Positions 8,800-18,118 of a stretch of 37,162 nt of DNA are shown piece by piece. Each line of letters begins with the position of its first letter. Position 1 is the stretch's first letter. A program made the translations under genes and the position numbers. The notes below the pieces were generated by a model. It searched no databases, was not told where the DNA came from, and worked only from the letters and a program-made list of their open reading frames with translations. Origin of the DNA: Oscillospiraceae bacterium (GTDB lineage Bacteria > Bacillota > Clostridia > Oscillospirales > Oscillospiraceae); the NCBI GenBank assembly GCA_902790375.1, contig CADARY010000040.1, positions 1 through 37,162 on the forward strand, in the 5' to 3' direction.

Positions 8800-9720
8800 G
8801 TGACCATTGACAGCGACATCCTCAAGAACGAGGAAAAAATCAGCTTCGCCCTCCGCTCGCTCTACCACCGAAAGGGCTATGCGCCCTATCGGATGGGCAA
8901 GTTTGAGGACTATGAGCTGTATGTGAAAAACAAGGACTTTCTGCCCACGTCGGAGCTGATCTCCTTCACGGACACCAACGGGCGGCTCAAGGCCCTCAAG
9001 CCCGATGTGACCTTGTCCATCGTGCGCTCCGCCCGACCCGAGGCGGGAAAGGTGCAGAAGCTCTATTATGATGAGAACGTATACCGCGTGTCGGAGAGCT
9101 CCCGCTGCTTTAAGGAGATCCGCCAGGCGGGGCTGGAGTGCATCGGAGACGTGAATGAGGATCTGCTCGCCGAGGTGCTGGGCCTTGCCCGGGAGAGCCT
9201 GCGCCTTATCTCTGACGGGAGCGTGCTGAGCGTGTCGCACCTCGGCATTGTGGGCGGCGTGCTGGACGCTGTGCGGCTCGAGCCGGACGCAAGGCGGCAG
9301 GCCCTGGGCTTTATCGCGGGCAAGAACCTGCATGAGCTGGGAGCGCTGCTGCGGGAAAACGGCGCGGAGAAGGAAGCGGCGGAGCGCCTTTTGACTCTCG
9401 CGGCCTGCAGCGGAGCGCCCGCCGAGGTGCTTGGAAGGCTGCGCGCGCTCGCCTGCCCGCAGCAGGCGCTCTCCGAGCTGGAGCGCCTGATCGCAAAGCT
9501 CGGGGAAGACGGCCTGCGGCTTGACTTTTCGATCCTCGGCGATATGCGCTACTATAACGGCATTGCTTTCCAGGGCTATGTGCCCGGCGTGCCCTCCGGC
9601 GTCCTCTCCGGCGGGCAGTATGACAGGCTGCTGCACCGCATGGGCAAAGCGGGCGGGGCCATCGGCTTTGCCTGCTATCTCGACAAGCTGGAGCGGCTGG
9701 AGGTGAAGGGCCATGCTTAA
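8800..9720 (+). CDS. hisZ: ATP phosphoribosyltransferase regulatory subunit HisZ
   Basis: A 306-aa homologue of histidyl-tRNA synthetase catalytic domains without the anticodon-binding domain. It activates the short form of HisG and makes it sensitive to histidine. Class II synthetase-like features are seen: FTDTNGRLKALKPDVTLSI (motif 2 region), YYDENVYR and SGGQYDRLL near the C-terminus. I chose GTG at 8800 because TTGGAGG lies about 9 bases before it; an in-frame TTG at 8785 overlaps that ribosome site and is unlikely. The 3' end overlaps hisG by 8 bases. Confidence 0.9.
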   Translation: MTIDSDILKNEEKISFALRSLYHRKGYAPYRMGKFEDYELYVKNKDFLPTSELISFTDTNGRLKALKPDVTLSIVRSARPEAGKVQKLYYDENVYRVSESSRCFKEIRQAGLECIGDVNEDLLAEVLGLARESLRLISDGSVLSVSHLGIVGGVLDAVRLEPDARRQALGFIAGKNLHELGALLRENGAEKEAAERLLTLAACSGAPAEVLGRLRALACPQQALSELERLIAKLGEDGLRLDFSILGDMRYYNGIAFQGYVPGVPSGVLSGGQYDRLLHRMGKAGGAIGFACYLDKLERLEVKGHA

Positions 9721-10336
9721 TATCGCGCTGCCCAAGGGGAGGCTCGGCGAGAAGGTGCTGGGCATGTTTGAGCGGGCAGGCTTCGAGTGCCCGGCCATCC
9801 ACGAGGAAAACCGCAGGCTCTTTTTTGAAAATGAGGCTCTGGGCCTGCGCTACTTCTGGGTCAAGCCCTCGGACGTGTCGATCTATGTGGAGCGGGGCGC
9901 GGCGGATATCGGCGTGGCGGGCAAGGACATTTTGCTTGAGTACGCGCCGGACGTGTACGAGCTGCTGGATCTGAACGTGGGCAGGTGCCGCATGTGCGTG
10001 GCGGGGCCGAAGAGCTACCGGGACGATCTCGGCAGGACGCTGCGTGTGGCGACCAAGTTTTCAAACATCGCCTCCCGCTATTATTCCTCCCTCGGCCGGG
10101 ATATCGACATCATCCCCTTAAACGGCTCCATTGAGCTTGCCCCCATTCTGGGGCTCTCGGACGTGATCGTGGATATCGTGGAGACCGGCACGACCTTAAA
10201 GGAAAACGATCTTGCGGTGCTGGAGACCATCGTCCCCATCAGCGCAAGGCTGATCGCCAACAAGGCGAGCTTTGTATTTCACAAGACCCGGATCGAAGCG
10301 CTGGTCCGGGCGCTGGCACAGGAGGTAGAGACATGA
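9713..10336 (+). CDS. hisG: ATP phosphoribosyltransferase, short form
   Basis: A 207-aa catalytic subunit of the first step of histidine synthesis (ATP + PRPP to phosphoribosyl-ATP). It begins LNIALPKGRLGEK and has DIGVAGKDIL and the PRPP-binding region SDVIVDIVETGTTLKEN. It lacks the ~80-residue C-terminal ACT-like regulatory domain of long HisG, consistent with the HisZ gene immediately upstream; the two form a hetero-octamer in studied species. It overlaps hisZ by 8 bases and hisD by 4 bases (ATGA). Confidence 0.95.
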   Translation: MLNIALPKGRLGEKVLGMFERAGFECPAIHEENRRLFFENEALGLRYFWVKPSDVSIYVERGAADIGVAGKDILLEYAPDVYELLDLNVGRCRMCVAGPKSYRDDLGRTLRVATKFSNIASRYYSSLGRDIDIIPLNGSIELAPILGLSDVIVDIVETGTTLKENDLAVLETIVPISARLIANKASFVFHKTRIEALVRALAQEVET

Positions 10337-11616
10337 TCCGTATTTATCAGGACGGGGAGCTTCGGGATGAGGAGCTTCTGAAACGAAACGCGCCGAAGGC
10401 GGACGTGGCGGGCGTGGTGAAGGAGATCCTCGCCGACGTGGAGCAAAACGGCGACAGGGCGGTTTTGAAATACACGGAGAAGTTTGACCGCGCAAGGCTC
10501 GACACCATGCTGGTGTCCGAGGCGGAGATCGCGGAGGCCATGGCGGCGACGGAGCCGGAATTTCTCGACACGCTGCGCCTGGCTGAGCGCAACATCCGCG
10601 AGTACCACGAAAAGCAGCTCCGGCAGAGCTGGTCCTTCACACGCCCCGGCGGCGTCGTGATGGGGCAGAAGCTGCTGCCCATTGAGAAGGCGGGCCTCTA
10701 TGTCCCCGGCGGCACGGCTCCCTATCCCTCCACGGTGATGATGGACGCGGTGCCCGCCAAGATCGCCGGGTGCAGCGAGATCATCATGTGCACCCCCTGC
10801 CGCCCCGACGGCAAGGTCAACGCCGCCATCCTCGCCGCGGCGAAGATCGCGGGCGTGACGCGCATCTACAAGGTCGGCGGGGCTCAGGCCATCGCCGCCA
10901 TGGCCTTCGGCACGGAGTCCATCCCCCGGGTGGACAAGATCGTGGGCCCCGGCAACGCCTATGTCGCCGAGGCCAAGCGCCAGGTCTACGGCAAGGTCGC
11001 CATCGACACCATCGCGGGCCCCAGCGAGGTGCTGGTGGTGGCGGACGCGACGGCGAAGCCCCGGCACGTGGCGGCCGACATGCTGGCCCAGGCGGAGCAC
11101 GACGTGCTCTCCTGCTGCGTGCTGGTGACGGACAGCGAGGCGCTGGCCCGCGCCGTGCAGGCCGAGATCGAGGTGCAGCTCGCCGCCCTCGAGCGAGCGG
11201 CGATCGCCCGCCCCTCCATCGACGATAACGGCAAGATCATTCTTGCCAAAGACCTCCGCCGCGCCATGCAGATTGCCAACGCCGTCGCCCCCGAGCATTT
11301 GGAAATCTTTGTGGATAACCCCTTCGATTACCTGGACGACGTGAAAAACGCGGGCTCTGTCTTCCTCGGCAAAAACTGCCCGGAGCCGCTGGGCGACTAT
11401 CTCGGCGGTACGAACCACACCCTGCCCACGACCGGCACGGCCAGGTTCGGCAGCCCCCTCGGCGTGGACGATTTTGTCAAGAAGATCCAGTACACCTATT
11501 ATCCGGCGGAGGCCTTCAAAAAGCTTGCCCCGGAGATCGCCCGCTTTGCATACAAGGAGGGCCTGACCGGCCACGCCAGAAGCGCCCTCATCCGCCTGGA
11601 GGAGGATGAAGCATGA
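10333..11616 (+). CDS. hisD: Histidinol dehydrogenase
   Basis: 427 aa, the normal length. It oxidises L-histidinol to histidine in two NAD-dependent steps and needs zinc. The recognisable blocks are GLYVPGGTAPYPST, GPGNAYVAEAKRQVYG, IAGPSEVLVVAD, MLAQAEHD (zinc ligands) and APEHLEI (catalytic Glu-His). It overlaps the genes on both sides by ATGA junctions, so translation is coupled. Confidence 0.96.
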   Translation: MIRIYQDGELRDEELLKRNAPKADVAGVVKEILADVEQNGDRAVLKYTEKFDRARLDTMLVSEAEIAEAMAATEPEFLDTLRLAERNIREYHEKQLRQSWSFTRPGGVVMGQKLLPIEKAGLYVPGGTAPYPSTVMMDAVPAKIAGCSEIIMCTPCRPDGKVNAAILAAAKIAGVTRIYKVGGAQAIAAMAFGTESIPRVDKIVGPGNAYVAEAKRQVYGKVAIDTIAGPSEVLVVADATAKPRHVAADMLAQAEHDVLSCCVLVTDSEALARAVQAEIEVQLAALERAAIARPSIDDNGKIILAKDLRRAMQIANAVAPEHLEIFVDNPFDYLDDVKNAGSVFLGKNCPEPLGDYLGGTNHTLPTTGTARFGSPLGVDDFVKKIQYTYYPAEAFKKLAPEIARFAYKEGLTGHARSALIRLEEDEA

Positions 11617-12677
11617 GCCGCTTTTTCAGTGACAAATATGAAACGCTCGTCCCCTACACCCCGGGCGAGCAGCCGAAGATCCTGAACCTCACCAAGCTCA
11701 ACACCAACGAATGCCCCTTCCCGCCCTCGCGGAAGGCGCTGGCCTTTGCCGCGGAGCATACCCGGCCCCTGAACCTCTACTCCGACATCGAGGGGCAGGA
11801 TGTCCGCGCGGCCCTGGCGGAGCTCTGTGGGATCGGGCCGGAAAACCTGCTGCTCGGCAACGGCTCGGACGAGATCCTGAATTTCGCCTTCATGGCCTTC
11901 TGCGATGAGAAAAAGCCCGCGGCCTTCCCGGATATCAGCTACGGCTTTTACCCGGTCTTCGCAGACCTGAACCGCATCCCGTATACGCAGATCCCCCTGC
12001 GCCCGGATTTCAGCATCGCGCCGGAGGATTACTTCGACCTGCGCCGCACGATCTTCATCGCCAATCCCAACGCCCCCACGGGCCTTGCCCTGACGCGGGA
12101 GCAGGTGCGGGAGATCCTGGAGCGAAACCGCGACAGCGTCGTGGTCATTGACGAGGCCTATGTGGACTTCGGCGGCGAAAGCTGCATCCCCCTCATCGGG
12201 GCGTATGACAATCTCCTGGTGGTGCAGACCTTCTCCAAATCCCGCTCCATGGCGGGGGCGCGCCTGGGCTTTGCCGCGGGCAATGCGGCGCTCATTGCCG
12301 ATCTGAACACCATCAAGTTTTCCACAAACCCCTATAACGTCAACTCCATGACCCAGGCCCTCGGCCTCGGCGTACTGCTGGACGAGGAGACCACGCGGGC
12401 AAACTGCCGCACCATCATGGAAAACCGCGCCCGGACCGTGGAAGCGCTCCGCGCGCTGGGCTTTACGGTGCTGCCCTCGGCGGCAAACTTCATCTTTGCC
12501 AAGTCCGACCGCATCAGCGGCGCGGAAGTGTACCGAAGGCTCCGGGAGCGGGCCGTGCTGATCCGCCATTTTGACAAGGAGAGAATCCGGGACTATAACC
12601 GCATCACCATCGGCACACGGGAGCAAATGGACATTCTGCTCAAAAACATCCGGGAAATTTTGGAGGAACTGCCATGA
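11613..12677 (+). CDS. hisC: Histidinol-phosphate aminotransferase
   Basis: A 354-aa fold-type I PLP aminotransferase converting imidazole-acetol phosphate to histidinol phosphate. Landmarks are LNTNECP near the N-terminus, [25 protein letters not shown] and the PLP lysine K209 in [14 protein letters not shown]. Its position between hisD and hisB and the ATGA overlaps on both sides support HisC over other class II aminotransferases. Confidence 0.95.
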   Translation: MSRFFSDKYETLVPYTPGEQPKILNLTKLNTNECPFPPSRKALAFAAEHTRPLNLYSDIEGQDVRAALAELCGIGPENLLLGNGSDEILNFAFMAFCDEKKPAAFPDISYGFYPVFADLNRIPYTQIPLRPDFSIAPEDYFDLRRTIFIANPNAPTGLALTREQVREILERNRDSVVVIDEAYVDFGGESCIPLIGAYDNLLVVQTFSKSRSMAGARLGFAAGNAALIADLNTIKFSTNPYNVNSMTQALGLGVLLDEETTRANCRTIMENRARTVEALRALGFTVLPSAANFIFAKSDRISGAEVYRRLRERAVLIRHFDKERIRDYNRITIGTREQMDILLKNIREILEELP

Positions 12678-13264
12678 GAAGCGCCGCAATCAGCCGCAAG
12701 ACCGCCGAGACGGACATCTCCCTGAGCCTGAATCTGGACGGCGCCGGGGAGAGCAGCATCGACACCGGCGTGGGCTTTCTCGACCACATGCTCACGCTCT
12801 TTGCCCGGCACGGGCGCTTTGATCTGGCGCTCACCTGCCATGGCGACACCGGCGTGGACGACCACCACAGCGTGGAGGACATCGGCATCTGCCTGGGCCG
12901 CGCCGTAAGGGAGGCCCTGGGCGACAAGCGGGGCATCTGCCGTTACGGCGATACGACGCTCCCGATGGATGAGGCGCTGATTCTCACGGCGGTGGATGTG
13001 TCGGGCCGGAGCTTTTTGTGCTTTGACCTGCCTGTCCCGACGGAGAAGGTGGGCAGCTTTGATACCGAGCTTGTGGAGGAGTTCTTCACCGCCTTCTGCG
13101 CCAACGCCGGCATCACCCTGCACATCCGAAAGCTCGCCGGGAAGAACAGCCACCACATCATCGAGGGCTGCTTCAAATCCTTCGCCCGCTCCCTCAGAAA
13201 GGCCGTGGCCGTCGACCCTGCCTGCGCGGACGAGCTGCCCAGCACCAAGGGGGTCCTCGGATGA
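12674..13264 (+). CDS. hisB: Imidazoleglycerol-phosphate dehydratase
   Basis: 196 aa, a monofunctional HisB (no phosphatase domain). It dehydrates imidazoleglycerol phosphate with two manganese ions held by His/Glu clusters, visible as [15 protein letters not shown] and [13 protein letters not shown]. It overlaps hisC and hisH by four bases. No histidinol-phosphate phosphatase (HisJ/HisK type or HisN) is present in the operon, so that step must be encoded elsewhere. Confidence 0.96.
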   Translation: MRSAAISRKTAETDISLSLNLDGAGESSIDTGVGFLDHMLTLFARHGRFDLALTCHGDTGVDDHHSVEDIGICLGRAVREALGDKRGICRYGDTTLPMDEALILTAVDVSGRSFLCFDLPVPTEKVGSFDTELVEEFFTAFCANAGITLHIRKLAGKNSHHIIEGCFKSFARSLRKAVAVDPACADELPSTKGVLG

Positions 13265-13878
13265 TCGCCATTGTGGACTACGGCGTGGGCAATCTCTTCT
13301 CGCTCAAAAGCTCCCTTGCCGCCGTGGGGGCGGAGGCCGTCGTGACCGGGGACGCGGAGACGCTGCGCAAGGCCGACAGGATATTGCTGCCGGGCGTCGG
13401 CGCCTTCGGGGACGCGGCGGAAAAGCTCCGGGCGACAGGGCTGGACGCGGTCGTCATCGAGCAGGCGCGGCGCGGCAAGCCCCTCATGGGCATCTGTCTC
13501 GGGATGCAGCTTCTCTTCGACAAGAGCCTGGAGTATGGCGAGCATGCGGGCCTGGGCCTTATCCCCGGCGAGGTGCGGCCCATTGCGGAGCTCATTCCGG
13601 CGGGCCTGAAGATCCCGCACATCGGCTGGAACGCCCTGCGCTTTACCGAAAAGAAAAGCCCCCTCTTCCGCCTGATCCGTGAGGGGGACTGCGTGTATTT
13701 TGTGCACTCCTTCTATGCCGCAAGGTGCGAGGCGGACGTGATCGCAAACGCCGAATACGGCGCTCTGCTCACCGCCGCGGTGCAGCGGGACAATGTCTGC
13801 GGCTGCCAGTTTCACCCGGAAAAGAGCGGCCGGGTGGGCCTGGATATTCTGAAGGCGTTTTGCGAGCCTGTTCCGTAA
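13261..13878 (+). CDS. hisH: Imidazole glycerol phosphate synthase, glutaminase subunit
   Basis: A 205-aa class I glutamine amidotransferase delivering ammonia to HisF. The nucleophile is C79 in [10 protein letters not shown], and the His-Glu pair is in CQFHPEKSG close to the C-terminus. YGVGN at the N-terminus and PGVGAF are typical of HisH. It overlaps hisB by ATGA; after it the operon has its only sizeable gap (90 bases), which holds palindromic repeats. Confidence 0.95.
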   Translation: MIAIVDYGVGNLFSLKSSLAAVGAEAVVTGDAETLRKADRILLPGVGAFGDAAEKLRATGLDAVVIEQARRGKPLMGICLGMQLLFDKSLEYGEHAGLGLIPGEVRPIAELIPAGLKIPHIGWNALRFTEKKSPLFRLIREGDCVYFVHSFYAARCEADVIANAEYGALLTAAVQRDNVCGCQFHPEKSGRVGLDILKAFCEPVP

Positions 13879-13946
13879 GGGTCGATCCCCGGATCGACCC
13901 GAAACGACCGAGGCGCAAATCCGCGGGCCGATGAGGGCATCGGCCC
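13879..13946. repeat. Two palindromic repeats between hisH and hisA
   Basis: The first palindrome has 10-bp perfect arms (gggtcgatcc 13879-13888, ggatcgaccc 13891-13900) with a 2-base gap. The second has 9-bp arms (gggccgatg 13925-13933, catcggccc 13938-13946) with loop AGGG. The second, with the preceding caaatccg, recurs at 17156-17188 with its loop inverted (CCCT). They are therefore probably members of a dispersed extragenic palindrome family rather than a terminator; neither has a T-run. They may protect or partly attenuate the his transcript. Confidence 0.75.
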
Positions 13947-13968
13947 CTGTGAAATCGGAGGAAACCAT

Positions 13969-14685
13969 ATGCTGATTTTTCCCGCCATTGATCTGGTACA
14001 GGGCAAGGCCGTGCGCCTGTATAAGGGCGACTATGCCCAAATGACCGTCTACAGCGATGACCCCCCGGCACTGGCGCGGGACTTTTATAACGCGGGCGCC
14101 AAGTGCCTGCACCTGGTCGACCTCGAGGGCGCGAAGACGGGGGAGACCCCGAACCTCGACACGGTCCGCGCCATCCGCGAGGCAGCGCCCCTCTTCATTG
14201 AACTCGGCGGCGGCGTGCGGAGCATGGCGGTCGTGGAGACCTATCTTGACGCCGGGATCGACCGTGTGATCCTCGGCACCGCCGCCGTCACCGATCCGGA
14301 TTTCCTGCGCGCGGCTGTGGAAAAGCACGGCGAAAAGATCGCCGTGGGCGTGGATATCAAAGACGGCAGGGTGGCCATCCGCGGCTGGCTCGAAAAATCG
14401 GAGCGGGACGCCTTTGCCTTCTGCCGCGAGATGCAGGAGAGCGGCGTCGGGACCCTCATCTGCACGGACATCTCCAAGGACGGAGCCATGCAGGGCACGA
14501 ACCGGGCGCTCTACGGGGAGCTTTCAAAAAACCTCAGGCTCAACATCACCGCCTCCGGCGGGGTCTCGACCATCGAGGATGTGAAAGCCCTGCGCGCGCT
14601 GGAGCTCTACGGGGCCATCATCGGCAAGGCGTACTATACCGGGGCCATTGACCTCAGGGAAGCGTTGGAGGCGGCAAGAAGATGA
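13969..14685 (+). CDS. hisA: ProFAR isomerase
   Basis: A 238-aa TIM barrel that isomerises the aminoaldose ProFAR to the aminoketose PRFAR. The catalytic aspartates are D8 in PAIDLVQGKAVRL and the one in GVDIKDG. Phosphate-binding glycines are in ELGGGVRS and SGGVST. TCGGAGG about 6 bases before the ATG at 13969 gives it its own ribosome binding site after the palindromic gap. The end overlaps hisF by ATGA. Confidence 0.95.
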   Translation: MLIFPAIDLVQGKAVRLYKGDYAQMTVYSDDPPALARDFYNAGAKCLHLVDLEGAKTGETPNLDTVRAIREAAPLFIELGGGVRSMAVVETYLDAGIDRVILGTAAVTDPDFLRAAVEKHGEKIAVGVDIKDGRVAIRGWLEKSERDAFAFCREMQESGVGTLICTDISKDGAMQGTNRALYGELSKNLRLNITASGGVSTIEDVKALRALELYGAIIGKAYYTGAIDLREALEAARR

Positions 14686-15443
14686 TCACAAAACGCATCA
14701 TCCCCTGCCTCGACGTGAAGAACGGCCGGGTGGTCAAGGGAGTCAATTTCCAGGGCCTGAACGACGTGTCCTCCCCTGTGGAGCTGGGGAAATACTACAG
14801 CGACAGCGGCGCGGACGAGCTGGTCTTCTATGACATCACGGCCTCGAGCGAGGGGAGACGCCTGTTCACCGATATCCTGACGGAGGTGGCGCGCACCATC
14901 TTCATCCCCCTCACCGTGGGCGGCGGCATCAATACGCTCGACGATTTTGACCGCGTGCTCAAATGCGGGGCCGACAAGGTCAGCGTCAACTCCGGGGCCA
15001 TCCGGGACCCGCGCCTCATCCTCGAGGCTGCCAAGCGCTACGGCGACCAGTGCGTGGTGCTCTCGGCGGATGTGAAGCGGGTGGACGGGGTCTTCCGCGT
15101 CTTCGCAAAGGGCGGGCGCGAGAACACCGGCATGGAGGCCATCGCCTGGATCAGGAAGGGCGTGGAGCTCGGCGCGGGCGAGGTGGTCCTGAACTCCATT
15201 GACACCGACGGCGTAAAGCGGGGCTTCGACCTTGAAATGCTCGAGGCTGTGTGCAATGCCGTCTCCGTCCCCGTGATCGCGAGCGGCGGCGCGGGCGGGA
15301 TTCAGGATTTTGTCACGCTCTTCAAAACCCTCCCCAGGGTGGACGCGGGGCTTGCCGCCTCCATCTTCCACTTCGGCGAGGTCACGATCCCGGCGCTCAA
15401 GGCGGCGCTCAAAGAAAACGACATCCCGGTCAGAGAGGTGTAA
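14682..15443 (+). CDS. hisF: Imidazole glycerol phosphate synthase, cyclase subunit
   Basis: A 253-aa TIM barrel cyclase partner of HisH, making imidazoleglycerol phosphate and AICAR from PRFAR and ammonia. It starts [20 protein letters not shown] with catalytic D11, and the second catalytic Asp lies in [10 protein letters not shown] (HisF usually has VAIDAK or a similar sequence). [10 protein letters not shown] and ASGGAGG are the phosphate-binding loops. It overlaps hisA by 4 bases; hisIE begins one base after its stop. Confidence 0.95.
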   Translation: MITKRIIPCLDVKNGRVVKGVNFQGLNDVSSPVELGKYYSDSGADELVFYDITASSEGRRLFTDILTEVARTIFIPLTVGGGINTLDDFDRVLKCGADKVSVNSGAIRDPRLILEAAKRYGDQCVVLSADVKRVDGVFRVFAKGGRENTGMEAIAWIRKGVELGAGEVVLNSIDTDGVKRGFDLEMLEAVCNAVSVPVIASGGAGGIQDFVTLFKTLPRVDAGLAASIFHFGEVTIPALKAALKENDIPVREV

Positions 15444-15444
15444 T

Positions 15445-16092
15445 ATGATAAACATCGACGAACTCAGATTTGACGAAAAGGGCCTGATTCCCGCCGTGGT
15501 GGTGGATTCCGTCACCAAGCGGGTGCTGACGCTGGCCTATATGAACAGGGAGAGCCTGGAAATCTCCATGGAGAAGGGGCTGACCTGCTTCTGGTCCCGC
15601 TCCCGGCAGGAGCTTTGGCTCAAGGGCGAGACCAGCGGCAATTACCAGCATATCGTCTCCATCACCGCCGACTGCGACAAGGACGCGCTCGTGGTGGTCG
15701 TGGAGCCGGACGGCCCCGCATGCCACCTGGGGACCTTCTCCTGCTTTGAAAACCCCGTCTGGCAGAGCGAGAGCCTGAACGAGTTTTCGCTCCAGGGTCT
15801 CTACGCGCTTCTCGAGGGCCGCAAGCGGGACATGCCGGAGGGCTCCTACACCAGCTACCTCTTTGAAAAGGGCCTGGACAAGATCCTCAAAAAGGTGGGC
15901 GAGGAGTGCACCGAGGTCATCATCGCCGGCAAGGCGGAGGACAGGAAGGAGACGATCTATGAGATCGCGGATCTTGCGTACCACGTGATGGTCCTGATGG
16001 TCGAGAGCGGTATCCGCGTGGAGGATGTGCATAAGGAGCTCGCCTCCCGCCATGTGATCGACCACAAGGTAAAGCAGGAGAAAATGACATGA
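15445..16092 (+). CDS. hisIE: Bifunctional PR-AMP cyclohydrolase / PR-ATP pyrophosphatase
   Basis: A 215-aa fusion performing steps 2 and 3 of histidine synthesis. Residues 1-110 are the HisI domain: [18 protein letters not shown], the metal-binding DCDKDA and HLGTFSCF. Residues about 120-205 are the all-helical HisE domain with [15 protein letters not shown] and [13 protein letters not shown]. The ATG at 15445 lies one base after the hisF stop, with AGAGAGGTG upstream inside hisF. It is the last his gene and overlaps the S66 peptidase gene by ATGA. Confidence 0.95.
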   Translation: MINIDELRFDEKGLIPAVVVDSVTKRVLTLAYMNRESLEISMEKGLTCFWSRSRQELWLKGETSGNYQHIVSITADCDKDALVVVVEPDGPACHLGTFSCFENPVWQSESLNEFSLQGLYALLEGRKRDMPEGSYTSYLFEKGLDKILKKVGEECTEVIIAGKAEDRKETIYEIADLAYHVMVLMVESGIRVEDVHKELASRHVIDHKVKQEKMT

Positions 16093-17123
16093 GCAAGATC
16101 AAAACGATCGGCATCGTGAGCCTCTCGAGCGGCCTGCTCGGGGAGGACTCTGCAAAGCACCAGCTCGCGCTGGGCGTGAAACGCCTGGAGGCCTGCGGAC
16201 GCAAGGTGAAGTTCATGACCAATGCGCTCAAGGGCATCGCGTATTTGAACGAGCACCCCGAAGCCCGGGCGGCGGATCTGATCGAGGCCTTCAGGGATCC
16301 GGAGGTGGATCTCATCATGACCGCCATCGGCGGGGACGATACCTACCGCCTGCTGCCGTATCTCTTCGGGCACGACGAATTAAAAAACGCAGTGACGCCA
16401 AAGCCCTTCCTCGGCTTCTCCGACACGACGGTGAACCACCTGATGCTCCATAAGCTGGGGCTGCCGAGCTTCTACGGCCAGGCCTTCCTGACGGAGCTGT
16501 GCGAGCTGGGGCCCGAGATGCTGCCCTATTCCCGGCAGTATTTTGAAGAGCTCATCGAGACCGGGCGTATTGCCGAGGTGCGCCCCAGCCCTCTCTGGTA
16601 TGAGGAGCATACGAGCTGGACCCCGGAGCAGATGGGCGTCGCGCCCGTCGCCCACGAAAACGGCGGCTTCGAGCTGCTGCAGGGCCCGGCGGTCTTTCAC
16701 GGCAAGATCCTCGGCGGCTGCATCTGCACGCTGTTCGATCTCTTCGACGGCGGGCGCTATGCCGATTCCCCGGCGATGGCGGCGGAATACGGGCTCTTTC
16801 CCCCGGCGGAGGACTGGCAGGGCCGCATCCTGCTGCTGGAAACCAGCGAGGAGAGGCCGACGCCGGAGAAATACCGCGCGGCGCTCCTGCACCTGAAAAA
16901 CGCGGGCGTTTTGGCGGCGGTCAGCGGCATCCTGGTCGGCAAGCCTCAGAACGAGGTATACAGCGCCGAGTACCGCGAGATCCTGCGGGAGGCGGTGGAC
17001 GATCCCGAAAAGCCCATCGTCTGCAATCTCTCCATCGGCCACGCCCTGCCCCGCTGCATCCTGCCCTTCGGCGTTGAGGCTGAGGTGGACGCGGAGAAGC
17101 AGAGAATCCGGTTTGCCTATTAA
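16089..17123 (+). CDS. S66 family peptidase (LD-carboxypeptidase / MccF-like)
   Basis: A 344-aa cytoplasmic serine peptidase. S66 enzymes use a Ser-Glu-His triad; here the serine is in [10 protein letters not shown], the glutamate probably in [12 protein letters not shown], and the histidine in [13 protein letters not shown]. The oxyanion region [15 protein letters not shown] resembles MccF-type members rather than the GGYGS of classical LdcA. Family roles are murein tripeptide recycling (LD-carboxypeptidase) and cleavage of toxic aminoacyl-nucleotides such as processed microcin C. It overlaps hisIE by four bases, so it is expressed with histidine synthesis; a functional reason is not evident. 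Confidence 0.88.
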   Translation: MSKIKTIGIVSLSSGLLGEDSAKHQLALGVKRLEACGRKVKFMTNALKGIAYLNEHPEARAADLIEAFRDPEVDLIMTAIGGDDTYRLLPYLFGHDELKNAVTPKPFLGFSDTTVNHLMLHKLGLPSFYGQAFLTELCELGPEMLPYSRQYFEELIETGRIAEVRPSPLWYEEHTSWTPEQMGVAPVAHENGGFELLQGPAVFHGKILGGCICTLFDLFDGGRYADSPAMAAEYGLFPPAEDWQGRILLLETSEERPTPEKYRAALLHLKNAGVLAAVSGILVGKPQNEVYSAEYREILREAVDDPEKPIVCNLSIGHALPRCILPFGVEAEVDAEKQRIRFAY

Positions 17124-17128
17124 AAGAT

Positions 17129-17242
17129 GGGGCTGTCTCAAAAGGCATAAGCATACAAATCCGTAGGGGCCGATGCCCTCATCGGCCCGTTGTTCAACGT
17201 CAAGCTGCGTTGCTCAGCGGGTCGATCAATTGAGACAGTCCC
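17129..17242. mobile_element. MITE-like palindromic element
   Basis: The ends are inverted repeats: ggggctgtctca (17129-17140) and tgagacagtccc (17231-17242), with one mismatch over 12 bases. The ~114-bp interior has no ORF and holds a palindrome, gggccgatg (17167-17175) and catcggccc (17180-17188), shared with the hisH-hisA gap, plus gggtcgatc at 17219-17227. The right end is followed by ccttttctg, so the folded element may also terminate the his transcript before the convergent lipoprotein gene. No target-site duplication was recognised. Confidence 0.6.
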
Positions 17243-17249
17243 TTTTCTG

Positions 17250-17945
17250 TTACAGCGTAATGGTGTACTTGGCGTTGCTGGCCCAGGCGCCGTCCATATA
17301 GAAATCGAAGACAAGCGGCGCGGACAGCGTCCCCTCGGTGTAGTATTCGCCGAAGCCGTCAGCCTCGCCGAACCAGCGGTAGCCCACCTCGTAGCCCACA
17401 TAGTAGGTGCCGGCGGGCAGATGGACGGACCCCAGCTCCCCCTGCCGCACATAGAAGCGCACGGAGTTCGGAACCGTGCCGGGCTCGGCCATGGCGTCCG
17501 ACACGGCGACCAGCACCGGCCCGCTGAAGGCGTTGATCTCCAGCACACACCCGCCCTGGACCGTGAAGCTGCGCGCAAGCTCCGTGCCGGAGGCGGGCTC
17601 GATGTCCCGCAGACGCCGGTCAAGCTCGGCAAACAGCGCCTCGCAGCGCGCCGTCCCTTCCGCGTCGCCGCGGCAACTCTCCTCCAGGGCCAGCAGTTCC
17701 TGAAAGGCGGCGTAGTTGTGCCCCTCGTCAATCATCCTGCGGACCTTGTCGAGGGAGATGGCGAGGGCGTCCGGTGTCGGAGAAGGCTCGGCAGTGGGCG
17801 GCGGTACGGCCTGTGTCGGCGCGGCCTGCGTCGGGGTCGGCTGGCTCTGTGTCGGCACGGGCGCAGGCTCGCTCCGCCCTGCGCAGCCGGTGAGCAGCAT
17901 GAGCAGCAGCATCAGGGTGCAGATTCGAATCGCTTTTTTCCGCAT
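17250..17945 (-). CDS. Lipoprotein of unknown function
   Basis: A 231-aa predicted lipoprotein. It starts MRKKAIRIC with a hydrophobic core and lipobox LLTGC (Cys about residue 18), followed by a Pro/Thr/Gln-rich linker to about residue 60 that would span the wall. A short helical segment follows (about 65-110; LDKVRRMIDEGHNYAAF), then a beta-rich domain (about 120-231; AGTYYVGYEVGYRWFGEADG). The function is not recognised. AGGGAGGG lies 8 bases before the ATG at 17945; an in-frame ATG at 17969 has no comparable site. It is convergent with the his operon across the MITE-like element and divergent from the YugP gene. Confidence 0.85.
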   Translation of the reverse strand: MRKKAIRICTLMLLLMLLTGCAGRSEPAPVPTQSQPTPTQAAPTQAVPPPTAEPSPTPDALAISLDKVRRMIDEGHNYAAFQELLALEESCRGDAEGTARCEALFAELDRRLRDIEPASGTELARSFTVQGGCVLEINAFSGPVLVAVSDAMAEPGTVPNSVRFYVRQGELGSVHLPAGTYYVGYEVGYRWFGEADGFGEYYTEGTLSAPLVFDFYMDGAWASNAKYTITL

Positions 17946-18059
17946 GGATGCGGCCCTCCCTTGTGTCATAGTATAAATTGAATAAGCTTACCTTATCATA
18001 AGCCGCCGCCGATTTCAATATCATTCCATATGCCGCCCGCGGCGGCGGTCAACTGGGAC

Positions 18060-18088
18060 TTGCGCGGGACGGCAAGGAACGGTATAAT
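18060..18088 (+). promoter_or_regulatory. Promoter of the YugP-type protease gene
   Basis: TTGCGC (18060-18065), 17 bases, consensus TATAAT (18083-18088), then AAAAGGGGG at about 18102-18110 as the ribosome site. Confidence 0.65.
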
Positions 18089-18118
18089 AAAACAAAAACA
18101 GAAAAGGGGGAATTATAA

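Noticed and set aside
10279-14328. Several 390-460-codon minus-strand frames opposite the his genes
   Set aside because: Antisense shadows of hisD, hisC, hisB, hisH and hisA, with no ribosome sites or domains.
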